Source: Natronomonas gomsonensis (GTDB taxonomy: Archaea; Halobacteriota; Halobacteria; Halobacteriales; Haloarculaceae). From it: DNA of 64,000 nucleotides. Below, in pieces: positions 35,091 through 44,484 of this stretch. The first letter of the stretch is position 1. Each line of letters opens with the position of its first letter. The notes below the pieces were generated by a model. The model saw only the letters and a list, made by a program, of their open reading frames with translations. It did no database searches and had not been told where the DNA came from. The stretch spans positions 1,426,001 to 1,490,000 of the forward strand of contig NZ_JACAWU010000002.1 of the NCBI RefSeq assembly GCF_013391635.1, read 5' to 3'. Both the position numbers and the translations under genes were made by a program.

Positions 35091-35127
35091 CGTTTTTGCC
35101 GGTCGCCCTCGGCGACCGTGCAAAAAG
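35091..35127 (-). terminator. Post-stop hairpin, T5GCACGG family, copy 3 (after S19e)
   Basis: On the minus strand the S19e TGA is followed by AAC and TTTTTGCACGG. An inner stem TCGCC/GGCGA and CCGGCAAAAACG follow. Outer arms equal those of copies 1 and 2; the ~60-base shared extension of those copies is absent. It probably terminates rps19e. Confidence 0.6.
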
Positions 35128-35129
35128 TT

Positions 35130-35585
35130 TCAGGCGTACCGCTCGAGTTCCGGTCGGTCGAGGTCCTCGATGACCTCTTCGGCGGTCTCGTCGAGAAGCG
35201 CCTTGCCTTCACCGCTGACGGTGCGGCCGCGACCCTCGTAGGAGTCGACGTAGCCGGCGTCTTCGAGTTGCTGGAGGGCGGTTCGGATGACGTTCCCGGA
35301 GCCCTCGGTCTTGCGGTCCGGACGGACGCGGTAGCGGGTCGTCCCGTTGACGGACTTCCCGTAGTGGGTTCGGAGTCGCTGGACGCCGACGGGACCGTCG
35401 ACGGCGACTTTTCGCAGGAGGCTGGCGGCGCGTCGCGCCCAGAAGTCCTCCTGTTCGGGCGGGAGTTCGCGGCTGATACCGGTCTTGCCGTAGTTGATCC
35501 ATTCGGGTTCGTCCAGTTCGGATTCGAGCTTCTCGGCGACCGCCTCGATGAGGTCCTCAGCGGGCACGTCGTAGAGCGTCGTCAT
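35130..35585 (-). CDS. rps19e: 30S ribosomal protein S19e
   Basis: A 151-residue archaeal/eukaryotic small-subunit protein with a winged-helix fold. It starts MTTLYDVPAEDLIEAVAEKL, has DFWARRAASLLRKVAVDGPVGVQRLRTHYG and SGNVIRTALQQLEDAGYV, and ends ELERYA. Its usual neighbours, PDCD5 and the PP-loop gene, lie downstream but are displaced by inserted repeats. Confidence 0.96.
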   Translation of the reverse strand: MTTLYDVPAEDLIEAVAEKLESELDEPEWINYGKTGISRELPPEQEDFWARRAASLLRKVAVDGPVGVQRLRTHYGKSVNGTTRYRVRPDRKTEGSGNVIRTALQQLEDAGYVDSYEGRGRTVSGEGKALLDETAEEVIEDLDRPELERYA

Positions 35586-35651
35586 TACGATTCGATTCCC
35601 GTCGCCCGCGTTTAACGCTGTTGGTCTCCCCCGAGGGCGGTCGTGAGGCGG

Positions 35652-36671
35652 TCACACGCGGCCGATGCCGAGTGCCGAGGCGACGCCGCCGCCGAGAAGC
35701 GTCGGGAGCCAGTAAATCGCCCCGCGATGGAGGACGACCGCCGCCGCAGCGGTCGCCCCGCTGACGCCGGCCAGCGGGACGAGCAGGGCAACGAGGGCAG
35801 CCTCGATGCCGCCGAGTCCACCCGGAAGCGGCGTGACGCTGGCGATCGCACCGACGGGGACCGCGACGAGGATGGCCGCTATCGGTGCCGTGACGCCGAG
35901 GGCGTACAGCGACAGCCACAGCGCCGAGGCCTGTGCCAGCCACCCCAGCGACGACAGGCCGAGCGCAGCGAGCAGCGTCGACCGGTCAGTCGCGACGGCC
36001 TCTATCGACTCGAAGAACCCACCGACGCGACGTTCGACGGCCGTCCGTTCGGGAGGGTCGACCCGAGGAGCGTGCCGACCCACCGCTCGTGCAATCGGCG
36101 TTACCGCTCGCCCGATTGCGGTTTCGAGTCGCCCGCGGTTCCGCCACCCGAGGAAGCCGACGACCGGAAGTGCGACCGCTAACCCGAGGGCCGCGGCCGC
36201 CGCCCACTGCAGCGCCTCGGTTCCGGCGGTCGCGACGACGGAGAGGTACGCCACGCCGACGAGCGACAGCGCCGTCGAGGGAACGAAGTTCAGCGCGTCG
36301 GCGCTGGCGATCGAGGCGAGTGCCGTCTCGTACTCCGTCTCGGCGGCCTCCGAGATGAGCAACGCACTCACCGGTTCGCCGCCGGCCTGTCCGAACGGCG
36401 TGACGTTGTTGGAGAACAACACGCCGGCGTAGACCGCAACCGACTGCAGAACGGATATGTGCGCACCGAGTGCGGCGAGTACCGTCCGGAGCGCCAGTGC
36501 CCACGCGAACAGCCACAGCGACGCCGCCACGAGGACGGCACCCACGAGCGACGGACGCGCCATCGAAAGCGTCGACAGCAGTTCCCCGACGCCGACGACG
36601 ACCGCGAGGACGGCCAACACAACCACGGCGCCGAGAAAGCCTGCGACGGTCGCACGAACGTCCAGCGCCAT
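35652..36671 (-). CDS. Flippase-like membrane protein (UPF0104/LPG-synthase TM family)
   Basis: A 339-residue polytopic protein with about eight helices. The motifs FGQAGGEP (near residue 115) and PLPGGLGGIEAALVALL (near 290) are typical of the lysylphosphatidylglycerol-synthase transmembrane/UPF0104 family. It lacks the catalytic aminoacyl-transfer domain, so lipid translocation is a guess and not established. The ATG at 36671 excludes an upstream Ser/Arg-rich frame. It is divergent from thiL. Confidence 0.85.
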   Translation of the reverse strand: MALDVRATVAGFLGAVVVLAVLAVVVGVGELLSTLSMARPSLVGAVLVAASLWLFAWALALRTVLAALGAHISVLQSVAVYAGVLFSNNVTPFGQAGGEPVSALLISEAAETEYETALASIASADALNFVPSTALSLVGVAYLSVVATAGTEALQWAAAAALGLAVALPVVGFLGWRNRGRLETAIGRAVTPIARAVGRHAPRVDPPERTAVERRVGGFFESIEAVATDRSTLLAALGLSSLGWLAQASALWLSLYALGVTAPIAAILVAVPVGAIASVTPLPGGLGGIEAALVALLVPLAGVSGATAAAAVVLHRGAIYWLPTLLGGGVASALGIGRV

Positions 36672-36741
36672 ACCTGTCGGTCGGCCGTCGGGCGCTTGAA
36701 CGCACCGATGGCCCTTTGACCGCAGGGAGAGAGGTTCGGAT

Positions 36742-37614
36742 ATGGACGAACGGGCGGCGCTCTCGCTCGTCGGCGAGTACGTAGAGGGGTCGGGCGACGA
36801 CTGTGCGGTTCTCGACAACCTCCTCGTGACGACCGACATGCTCCACGAGACGACGGATTTCCCCGACGGGACGACCCGCTATACGGCCGGCTGGCGAGCC
36901 GTCGGGGCCTCCCTGTCGGACGTGGCCGCGATGGGCGCCGAGGCGACGGCAGCCGTCGCGGTGTACGGTGCGCCGTCGTTCCGTGAGGCGGAGCTATCGG
37001 CGTTCCTCGGCGGCTGTACGGATGTCTGTGAAGCCGTCGGCGCCGAGTACGTCGGCGGCGACCTCGATGGCCACGACGAGTTCACCGTCGCCACGACTGC
37101 GGTGGGCCGGAGCGACGACCCGGTCTATCGCTCCGGTGCTTCCCGGGGCGACGCCGTCTGTGTGACCGGTTCGGTCGGTCGCAGCGGGGCGGCACTCCAG
37201 TTGTTCGAGGACGGCGAGACCGCGCGGGCAAACGAACTGTTCCGGTTCGAGCCACGTGTGGCTGCCGGCCGAGCGGTCGCCGCCGACGCCACCGCGATGA
37301 TGGACTCCAGCGACGGCCTCGCACGCTCGCTACACCAACTCGCGGCGGCGAGCGACTGCGGTTTTTCGGTTCGCTACGACGACGTTCCGGTCGACCCGTC
37401 GGTAGACGATGTTGTCGAGAACAACGCCATGCGACGGGAGTTGTCGCTTCACTTCGGCGAGGACTTCGAGTTGGTGTTCACCGTCCCCGAGAGCGCCGTC
37501 GACCAAATCAAGACGGCCGCACCGGTCGAGGTGACACGAATCGGCGAGGTCACGGACGGCGACGTTCTGTTGGACGGAGAGCCGCTTTCGGACCGCGGCT
37601 TCACGCACCGATGA
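36742..37614 (+). CDS. thiL: Thiamine-monophosphate kinase
   Basis: Makes thiamine diphosphate from thiamine monophosphate and ATP. The 290-residue product has the PurM-like fold: GDDCAVLDN, TTDMLHETTDFP, metal acids in ASLSDVAAMGA, GGDLDG, VTGSVGRSG and MDSSDGLARSL. The 3' end overlaps the convergent site-2 protease gene by 14 bases. Confidence 0.94.
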   Translation: MDERAALSLVGEYVEGSGDDCAVLDNLLVTTDMLHETTDFPDGTTRYTAGWRAVGASLSDVAAMGAEATAAVAVYGAPSFREAELSAFLGGCTDVCEAVGAEYVGGDLDGHDEFTVATTAVGRSDDPVYRSGASRGDAVCVTGSVGRSGAALQLFEDGETARANELFRFEPRVAAGRAVAADATAMMDSSDGLARSLHQLAAASDCGFSVRYDDVPVDPSVDDVVENNAMRRELSLHFGEDFELVFTVPESAVDQIKTAAPVEVTRIGEVTDGDVLLDGEPLSDRGFTHR

Positions 37615-38770
37615 GTTCGAACGGAACCGGGGTGAAACACAGCGCACCGAGAACGAAGGTGAGGACGCCCACGGCCATTCGCGTTCGGTCCAGCGGTTCG
37701 TCGAACACCGGTCGCGTCGGCCCGACGTACGCCAATCCCAGCGCGATGAGGCCCCAGAACACCCACAGGAACGGCGCGTTCGAACTGACGCCAGTGAACA
37801 GGTACAGGTAGCCGGCAAGAGCGAACAGTCCACCCGGGACGAGTGCAGCAATCGTCTCGGAGCGCTCGCCGACCATCGAGCGGATGATGTGGCCGCCGTC
37901 GAGTTGGCCGACCGGGATAAGGTTGAGGAACGTGACGAACAGTCCGATCCACGCGCCGAAGACGATGGGACTCGCCACCAACGCGGGGTCCTCGTAGGTC
38001 AGCGGTTGGCCGGTCACCCACGAGAGGAACTGCAACAGCGGTGGGTAGCCGAGTTCCAGTTGGATGGCGCTCTCGCTGTTCAGTACCTCCGGCGGGACCG
38101 GAATCGGGTCCTGATACAGGCCGAAAACGGCGACGCCGACGGCGGCGACGAGACCGGCCAACGGCCCCGCGACGCCGATGTCGAACAGCGCCTTCCGGTT
38201 CGGGATGCGCCCCTTCATCTTGATGACGGCCCCGAACGTGCCGATGAACGTCGGTACGGGGATGAAGTAGGGAAGGCTCGCTTCCACGTCGTGGTACCGG
38301 GACAGCGCGTAGTGGCCGAACTCGTGGACGCCGAGGACGCCGAGCACCGCAAGGGAAAAGGGCCACCCTGCGAGGAGGTCCAGCGGCCCGTTCACCGGCT
38401 CGTAGTACCAGATGGTGCCGGCGTACAGCGTCGTGAGGACCGTCGCGACGAGCATCACGACGTTGGTCCACGGGACGCTGTCGACGCCGACGCTGCGGGG
38501 TTCGGCGACGAGTGCCTGTCGGTTCTCCGTCACCGCGACGCCCGTTATCGGGTCGGGTTCGCTGTCGGAGACGACGTCGAGTCGAACCTCGTAGCCGTAC
38601 TCCCGGAACAGCGGCCACAGTTGCTGTTCGAGCCGCTGGTACTCGGTCTGGGGACGACCGTAGTAGATGAGTCGGTCGTCGTCCCGTTCCACGTCGGTGA
38701 CGCGGAACGACGGCAGGAGGGCCTCCGGCGGCGGTCCCTCGTGGTCCGACGCCGGTTCGGCAGTAGTCAT
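37601..38770 (-). CDS. Site-2 protease family intramembrane metalloprotease (cytosolic N-domain)
   Basis: A 389-residue membrane protease. An N-terminal soluble domain of about 110 residues (FRVTDVERDDDRLIYYGRP, YEVRLDVVSDSEPD) precedes the membrane core. Zinc motif HEFGH at 149-153 and LIPVGQLDGGH near residue 300 supply the metal ligands. Substrates are unknown; the family cleaves membrane-anchored regulators. GGATAAAT (ATTTATCC on the minus strand), 26-33 bases before the ATG at 38770, supports that start. Confidence 0.9.
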   Translation of the reverse strand: MTTAEPASDHEGPPPEALLPSFRVTDVERDDDRLIYYGRPQTEYQRLEQQLWPLFREYGYEVRLDVVSDSEPDPITGVAVTENRQALVAEPRSVGVDSVPWTNVVMLVATVLTTLYAGTIWYYEPVNGPLDLLAGWPFSLAVLGVLGVHEFGHYALSRYHDVEASLPYFIPVPTFIGTFGAVIKMKGRIPNRKALFDIGVAGPLAGLVAAVGVAVFGLYQDPIPVPPEVLNSESAIQLELGYPPLLQFLSWVTGQPLTYEDPALVASPIVFGAWIGLFVTFLNLIPVGQLDGGHIIRSMVGERSETIAALVPGGLFALAGYLYLFTGVSSNAPFLWVFWGLIALGLAYVGPTRPVFDEPLDRTRMAVGVLTFVLGALCFTPVPFELIGA

Positions 38771-38879
38771 CACGCTACGGAAGGGGATTGTCGCGGATAA
38801 ATCCCCTGACAAAGGCAGAAAAACGGGGACCGAGCGCAAGCGAGCGCCTGCCTCGGTGGGACTGTGTCTCGATGCCGCG

Positions 38880-39119
38880 TCAGGCCGGACTGACTCGCCA
38901 CGTGGTCGCGGAGGTGTAGGACCACTTCTCGACTTCGATGTCGGTGGCGGAGTCGCGTAGTTTCACCATCAGCGCACCGATTTCCTTCGGGGAGAGCTCC
39001 ACGTCGTCGGCGATGAACTTGCTCTTGATGTAGACCTCTCCATCCTCCACCCGCTGACGCAGGTACGTTCGGAGGCGACGTTCCTTGTCGTTCGTGGAGG
39101 CTTCCATAGTTGCGCTCAT
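38880..39119 (-). CDS. Small winged-helix-like protein (DUF7123-like), paralog 1
   Basis: A 79-residue protein: a charged helix (KERRLRTYLRQRV), then YIKSKFIADDVELSPKEIGA, a helix-turn-helix-like core, and a C-terminal EKWSYTSATTWRVSPA. The second half is nearly identical to the product of 44485-44739, in DNA as well as in protein. Such small proteins are widespread in Halobacteria and probably bind DNA; no target is known. Confidence 0.85.
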   Translation of the reverse strand: MSATMEASTNDKERRLRTYLRQRVEDGEVYIKSKFIADDVELSPKEIGALMVKLRDSATDIEVEKWSYTSATTWRVSPA

Positions 39120-39406
39120 TTTCTATCTCCTCGCTTACGGCTATCTTCCGTATCGACATATAAATGAAGGAACCTTAGGGTCACTTCGCCTCGATTCGGA
39201 CGTTTTGCGGAAACATCCCGACATTTCACGAAGCGTTTAGAGACTATTAGACATTTTATATTCTATTTTTAGGAATTCTTGCTTCTACAATTATTTGAAA
39301 TTAATTCAGGCCTTCTCCTCGAAATTGGGCGTCAAATCGCTCGTTTAGCGGCTAAATTCTCTGCTAATTACCGTGGCTGCACGCCTCGGTTGTGCTCGAC
39401 GCACAC
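39120..39406. promoter_or_regulatory. AT-rich intergenic with promoter of DUF7123-like paralog 1
   Basis: CATATAAATG at 39159-39168 (minus-strand CATTTATATG) sits 40-48 bases before the ATG at 39119. AAGGTTCCTT stands just before it, nearly the same as before the promoter at 45026-45033. The rest is unusually AT-rich, with TTTTATATTCTATTTT near 39251-39268, and has no gene. Confidence 0.6.
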
Positions 39407-40189
39407 CTACGTCTCGCGCTCGTGGACCCAGAACGTCTCGTCGTCGGTTACCTCCTTCTTGAACAGCGGCACCTCGTCTTTCAGTCGGTCGATGCCGTCC
39501 TCGACGGCCCGGAACGCCTCCCGGCGGTGACCAGCGAGGACGACCACGAACACGATGTCCTCTCCGTCCGGAATCCGGCCCGTCCTGTGGTGGAGCCGTA
39601 CGTTCAGGATTCCGTCCCGTTCTTCGAGTTCGGTCTCGATGGTGTCCATGCGCCGCTCGGCGACGCCCTCGTACTTCTCGAATTCGAGATAGTGGGTTCG
39701 ATCGTCTGCGGTGTCCTCTTTGGCCCGCACCCGACCGGTGAAGGTGGCGATGGCGCCGGCGTAGTCGGCCGACTGTGACCGTTTGACCTCGGCGACGAGC
39801 GATTCGAGTGTCTCGTGTGGTTCGGTCCCGTGAATCGCCTCGATGGCCGCCTCCGTATCGAAACTCCTCGCGTCGTCGGCTTCGAAGACCGCGTCTTCGA
39901 CCCCACTGCCGACCGCAACCGTCGGTAACCCGGTTTCGTCGTCGCCGAGGACCGCCGCGTAGTCGTGGTCGGGCGCCAGTCGGTCGAGAGCGTCCGAAAC
40001 GGACAGCCCGTCGCCGGTGGCTCGCCAGCGCTCTTCGACGACGTACTCCGTGTCGCCGTAGCCGGCCGTCACGCCGCCGTCAGTCGCGGTCTCGCCGACC
40101 CGGACGACGCCGACTCGGCCCTCGACGGCGGCGGCCAGTCGCTCTACTGCGCGCCCGGCGTCATCGCCGAGCAGGGCGAACGCGTACAT
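39407..40189 (-). CDS. moaE: Molybdopterin synthase large subunit MoaE with N-terminal MobB-like extension
   Basis: A 260-residue protein. The C-terminal half (about 118-260) is MoaE, which transfers sulfur from MoaD to precursor Z: YAGAIATFTGRVRAKEDT, YLEFEKYEGVAERRM, VRLHHRTGRIPDGEDIVFVV, HRREAFRAVEDGIDRLK and PLFKKE with the active-site lysines. The first ~100 residues are a separate acidic domain with GETATDGGVTAGYGDTEYVV, resembling a degenerate MobB-like region without a P-loop. It starts at the ATG at 40189, divergent from pyrH. Confidence 0.88.
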   Translation of the reverse strand: MYAFALLGDDAGRAVERLAAAVEGRVGVVRVGETATDGGVTAGYGDTEYVVEERWRATGDGLSVSDALDRLAPDHDYAAVLGDDETGLPTVAVGSGVEDAVFEADDARSFDTEAAIEAIHGTEPHETLESLVAEVKRSQSADYAGAIATFTGRVRAKEDTADDRTHYLEFEKYEGVAERRMDTIETELEERDGILNVRLHHRTGRIPDGEDIVFVVVLAGHRREAFRAVEDGIDRLKDEVPLFKKEVTDDETFWVHERET

Positions 40190-40241
40190 AGCCTGTCCTT
40201 CGACCGCTGGGGCTTGTAGGTGTCGGAGATGTTGACAACCC

Positions 40242-40246
40242 TTAAG
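40242..40246 (+). promoter_or_regulatory. TATA-like box of pyrH
   Basis: TTAAG lies 26-30 bases before the ATG at 40272. Confidence 0.45.
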
Positions 40247-40271
40247 ACCGAAACACGGCAACCCGAACCTA

Positions 40272-40958
40272 ATGAGAATCGTCGTTTCTATCGGCGGGAG
40301 CGTACTCGCACCCGACCTCGACCCCGAGCGGGTCCGAGGCCACGCCACCGTCATCGACGGACTCGTCGAGGACGGACACGAGGTCGCGACCGTCGTCGGC
40401 GGTGGTGGCGTCGCTCGACGGTACATCGGAACCGCCCGCGAGCTCGGAGCCTCGGAGTACGACCTCGACGCCCTCGGCATCGACGTGACCCGGCTGAACG
40501 CACGGCTGCTCGTCACCGCGCTGGACAGTTCGGCGACACCCGAACCGGCCGAATCCCACGAGGCCGCACGCGCTTCCCTTCGACGCGGCGAGGTCGCGGT
40601 CATGGGTGGGACGGTCCCCGGCCACACGACCGACGCCGTCTCGGCGCTGTTGGCGGAGATGGTCGACGCAGACCTGCTCGTCTACGCCACGAGCGTTCCG
40701 GGCGTCTTCTCGGCGGACCCCAACGAGGTCGACGACGCCGAACGCTACGACCGCCTGACAGCAAGCGAACTCGTCGACGTCATCTCCAGTATCGAGACCG
40801 CCGCCGGGTCGAACGCGCCGGTCGACTTACTCGCCGCGAAGATTATCGAGCGCTCGGGACTCAGAGCCGTCGTTCTCGACGGCACCGACCCGGACCGAAT
40901 CGCCGACGCCGTCGCCGGTGACGACTTCGACGGCACCGAGGTCGTCCCGAATGAGTGA
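40272..40958 (+). CDS. pyrH: UMP kinase
   Basis: Phosphorylates UMP in pyrimidine nucleotide synthesis. The 228-residue archaeal-type amino acid kinase fold has IVVSIGGSVLAPDLD, VVGGGGVARRYIGTAREL, GGTVPGHTTDAVSALLAE, TSVPGVFSADPNEV and a C-terminal VLDGTDPDRIADAV. It overlaps lysS by eight bases, so the two are probably co-translated. Confidence 0.95.
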   Translation: MRIVVSIGGSVLAPDLDPERVRGHATVIDGLVEDGHEVATVVGGGGVARRYIGTARELGASEYDLDALGIDVTRLNARLLVTALDSSATPEPAESHEAARASLRRGEVAVMGGTVPGHTTDAVSALLAEMVDADLLVYATSVPGVFSADPNEVDDAERYDRLTASELVDVISSIETAAGSNAPVDLLAAKIIERSGLRAVVLDGTDPDRIADAVAGDDFDGTEVVPNE

Positions 40959-42588
40959 CCTCTACGACATCGGAACCGGGCGGCAGCGGGCCTTCTGGGC
41001 CGACGCGGTCGCCGACGAGATAGAGGCCCGCGACCCCGAGGAACCGATCATCATCAAAGGCGGTGTCTCCCCCTCCGGCGTCCCACATCTCGGCCACTTC
41101 AACGAAATCATGCGCGGCTACTTCGTCGCCGAGGCCCTCCGGGAACGTGGCCACGAGGTTCGACAGGTGTTCACCACCGACGACAAGGACCGGCTCCGGA
41201 AACTGCCCCGAAAGCTCGCGGACCTCGAGTGGAACGTCGTCGGACTGGGGGAGGTCGACGCCGGCGCGCTCGGCCGCAACCTCGGAAAGCCCTACACCGA
41301 CATCCCCGACCCCTTCGGCTGCTGTGACTCCTACGGCGACCACTTCACCGAACTCCTCTCCCGCTCCGCCGAGGCCGTCGGTGTCCCCATCGACGTGGTC
41401 TCCAACACCGACCTCTACGAATCGGGCGAGTTCGACGACGCCGTCCGGCACGTCCTCGAACACCGCGACCGCGCCCGCGAGGTGTTGAGCGAGTTCCAGG
41501 ACAAGGTCGACGACTCCTACGTCCCCTTCTTCGCGCAGTGCTCGGAGTGCGGTAACCTCACCGAGACCATCACGGGAATCGACCTCGAGGCCGAAACCGT
41601 CGACTACGTCTGTGAAGACGTACAGGCCGGCGACGACACGATAGAGGGCTGTGGCCACGAGGGGACGGCCACCTTCCGGGAGGGAAAACTCCCGTGGCGC
41701 TTCGAGTGGCCAGCCCAGTGGCTCACGCTGGGAGTGGATTTCGAGCCGTTCGGAAAGGACCACGCCGAAGGGTCGTGGCCCTCCGGTGAGACCGTCGCTC
41801 GCGAGGTGTTCGAATTCGAGCCGCCCGTTCCGATGGTGTACGAGTGGTTCACGCTCAACGGCGACGCGCTGTCGTCGTCGGCCGGCAACATCATCACCGT
41901 CGACGAGGTGCTCGAACTGCTGGAGGTGCCGGTGTTGCGCTACTTCTTCACGAAGAACCCGAAGAAACAGCGGGACTTCAACGTCGGCAACATCGACCGA
42001 CTCGTCGACGAGTTCGACCGCTTCGAGCGCGTCTACTACGGCGCCACCGACGACGCAGACGACGAACAGGAGCGTGCCGACCGCGCCTACCCGATGGTCG
42101 TCGACGAAGTGAGCGAAACCCCGCCCGTCCGCATCCCGTACACGTTCGCGGCCGTCCTCGGGATGACGGACAACCGCGACCTCCGAATCCAGATGGCTCG
42201 TCGGTCGGGACATCTGCCGGCCGACGCCACCGACGACGAACTCGAAGCCGCACTCGCACGCGTCGAGAAGGCCCGCGCGTGGGCTGAACGCACCGACAAC
42301 GAGTTCAACTACCGACTGGCCGAGGACCTCCCCGATGTTGAGTTCGACGAGGAGCTCGCGACCGCCCTCGAAGACCTCGCCGACTTCATCGAAGCCGAAT
42401 CCCCGGACGCGGAGGCGCTTCAAGGTGAAATTTACGAGACCGCAAAGCGAAACGACGTTGCCGTCGGTGAGTTCTTCGGGGCTGGCTACCGGCTGTTCCT
42501 CGACGAATCACAGGGGCCACGCCTCGGACCGTTCCTCGCACCGATGGACGAGGAGTTCGTGACGCGACGGCTCCGCCGGGAAGCGTAG
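40951..42588 (+). CDS. lysS: Lysyl-tRNA synthetase, class I
   Basis: A 545-residue class I LysRS, the archaeal alternative to the class II enzyme. The HIGH variant HLGH is at 46-49, and the KMSKS-like loop LSSSAGN is near 308-314. Zinc-type Cys pairs occur in CSECGN (197-200) and further on. A helical C-terminal anticodon domain follows. The ATG at 40951 overlaps the end of pyrH. Confidence 0.95.
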   Translation: MSDLYDIGTGRQRAFWADAVADEIEARDPEEPIIIKGGVSPSGVPHLGHFNEIMRGYFVAEALRERGHEVRQVFTTDDKDRLRKLPRKLADLEWNVVGLGEVDAGALGRNLGKPYTDIPDPFGCCDSYGDHFTELLSRSAEAVGVPIDVVSNTDLYESGEFDDAVRHVLEHRDRAREVLSEFQDKVDDSYVPFFAQCSECGNLTETITGIDLEAETVDYVCEDVQAGDDTIEGCGHEGTATFREGKLPWRFEWPAQWLTLGVDFEPFGKDHAEGSWPSGETVAREVFEFEPPVPMVYEWFTLNGDALSSSAGNIITVDEVLELLEVPVLRYFFTKNPKKQRDFNVGNIDRLVDEFDRFERVYYGATDDADDEQERADRAYPMVVDEVSETPPVRIPYTFAAVLGMTDNRDLRIQMARRSGHLPADATDDELEAALARVEKARAWAERTDNEFNYRLAEDLPDVEFDEELATALEDLADFIEAESPDAEALQGEIYETAKRNDVAVGEFFGAGYRLFLDESQGPRLGPFLAPMDEEFVTRRLRREA

Positions 42589-42672
42589 CCGTCTTCGAGA
42601 CGACCGGCGGGACCGCTCCACTGGTGTCCGAAAGGTCGGGTTTTTGAACCACGGAGCCCCTACGGAACTGTA

Positions 42673-44445
42673 ATGAACACGCTGCTGTGGATACTGGTCG
42701 GCGTCCTCATCTACACCTCGGTGGCGATGGCGCTAAACGCCCGCGGAGTGTTGCCGTCGTCGTTCCGGGTGTCGGGGCCGATTTTGACCATCCACACGAA
42801 ACGCGGGCGGGCCGCCCTCGAGTGGCTCGCCAAACCCAAGCGGTTCTGGCGCGCGTGGGGCAACCTCGGCGTCGGTATCGCCGTCGTCATCATGGTCGGG
42901 TCGTTCGTCGCCGTGTTGTTCTCGGCGTTCAGCGCGATTACCTCCCCCGAAGCCGCCCGCATCGCCCGCCCACAGGACGCACTCGTCATCCCGGGCGTCA
43001 ATCAGTTCCTCCCGTGGGCCGCCGCCATCGACATCCTCGTCGGCCTCCTCGTGGGGCTCGTCGTTCACGAGGGGGGCCACGGGCTCCTGTGTCGCGTCGA
43101 GGACATCGAAATCGAGTCGATGGGCGTCGCGCTGCTGGCGTTCATCCCGCTCGGTGCCTTCGTCCAACCCGACGAGGAGAGCCAGCGGTCGGCCGACCGC
43201 GGCGGCAAGACGCGGATGTTCGCCGCGGGCGTGACGAACAACTTCCTCGTCACCGCCGTCACGTTCGCGCTGCTGTTCGGCCTCGTCGCCGGCCTCGTCA
43301 CCGTGGTCCCGGGCGTCGCAATCGGCGGAACGCTACCGGGGTCGCCGGCCGGCGACGCCGGCATCGACCGCGGCGACGTCATCACGGGCGTCGACGGCCA
43401 ATCGGTCGACGATCAGGCGTCGTTCGACGCCGCCCTCGCCGAGGCGGACCGGGAGGTGACCGTCGAGCGCCGAAGCGGCGAGACCGTCACCGTCCAGCGC
43501 CGCCTGATGGTCACCCGTGCGGTCGTCGACGCACCGTTCGGAACCGAGACCACAATCGAAGCCGTCGACGGCGAACCGGTGTACACCCAATCGGCGTTCG
43601 AAGCCGCCGTCTCCGGCAACGAGGTCGTCGAGTTGGACACCGACGACGGGACGGCGCAGTTCCCGGTCGGCGTCTTCGTCAGTGCGGTCCCGGCCGACGA
43701 CCCACTGGGGGCCGACGGCGGAGCGCCCGACAGGCCGATGCTCGTCCACAGCGTCGGCGGCGAACCGACGCCGACACCCGAGGCGCTCTCGACGGTGCTT
43801 CAGGAGACCGAGCCCGGTGATACCGTCGAAGTCGTCGCCTACCACGGCGACGGCACCGACCCCTGGAACGGTGAGCGCCACGTCTACGAAGTGACGCTGG
43901 GCGAAAACCCACAGGGTGAGTACGGCTACCTCGGCGTCGGCGGCATCCAGCAGGGCACGAGCGGAATCGTCGTCGACGACTTCGGTATCGACACCTACCC
44001 GGCCTCGCAGTATCACGCCCTCCTCGGAGGCAGTGGCTGGGGCGACGACCCCATCTCGACGTTCATTTCCCGAACCTTCGCCGTGCTCGTCTTGCCGTTC
44101 GCCAGCGTCGTCGACCCCAACCTCGCGTACAACTTCGCGGGATTCAACGGCGAGATATCGAACTTCTATTCGGTGTCCGGCCCGCTCAGCGCCGGCGTCG
44201 TCTTCGGACTCATCAACGTGCTGTTCTGGACCGGCTGGGTCAATCTGAACCTCGGCATCTTCAACTGCATCCCGTCGTATCCGCTCGACGGCGGACACAT
44301 CCTTCGGTCGGCGGTCGAGGCCACGATAGCACGACTGCCGATGGAACCCGACCCGGCCGTGGCAACGGCGGTGACCGTCGCCATCAGCGCCTCGATGATA
44401 CTCAGTCTCCTCGGGATGCTGTTCGTGCCGCAGCTACTGGGGTAG
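42673..44445 (+). CDS. Site-2 protease family membrane metalloprotease with PDZ domains
   Basis: A 590-residue S2P/RseP-like protease. The catalytic HEGGH starts at residue 133 in a membrane helix, and the third ligand is in YPLDGGH near residue 537. Between them are two PDZ-like domains (about 215-300 and 355-430), with GSPAGDAGIDRGDVITGVDG and a second, degenerate copy. It would cut single-pass regulators within the membrane. A second S2P of a different layout is at 37601-38770. Confidence 0.93.
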   Translation: MNTLLWILVGVLIYTSVAMALNARGVLPSSFRVSGPILTIHTKRGRAALEWLAKPKRFWRAWGNLGVGIAVVIMVGSFVAVLFSAFSAITSPEAARIARPQDALVIPGVNQFLPWAAAIDILVGLLVGLVVHEGGHGLLCRVEDIEIESMGVALLAFIPLGAFVQPDEESQRSADRGGKTRMFAAGVTNNFLVTAVTFALLFGLVAGLVTVVPGVAIGGTLPGSPAGDAGIDRGDVITGVDGQSVDDQASFDAALAEADREVTVERRSGETVTVQRRLMVTRAVVDAPFGTETTIEAVDGEPVYTQSAFEAAVSGNEVVELDTDDGTAQFPVGVFVSAVPADDPLGADGGAPDRPMLVHSVGGEPTPTPEALSTVLQETEPGDTVEVVAYHGDGTDPWNGERHVYEVTLGENPQGEYGYLGVGGIQQGTSGIVVDDFGIDTYPASQYHALLGGSGWGDDPISTFISRTFAVLVLPFASVVDPNLAYNFAGFNGEISNFYSVSGPLSAGVVFGLINVLFWTGWVNLNLGIFNCIPSYPLDGGHILRSAVEATIARLPMEPDPAVATAVTVAISASMILSLLGMLFVPQLLG

Positions 44446-44484
44446 GACGGAAGCAAAAACGGAGACCGGCGAGCGCCGAGATAC

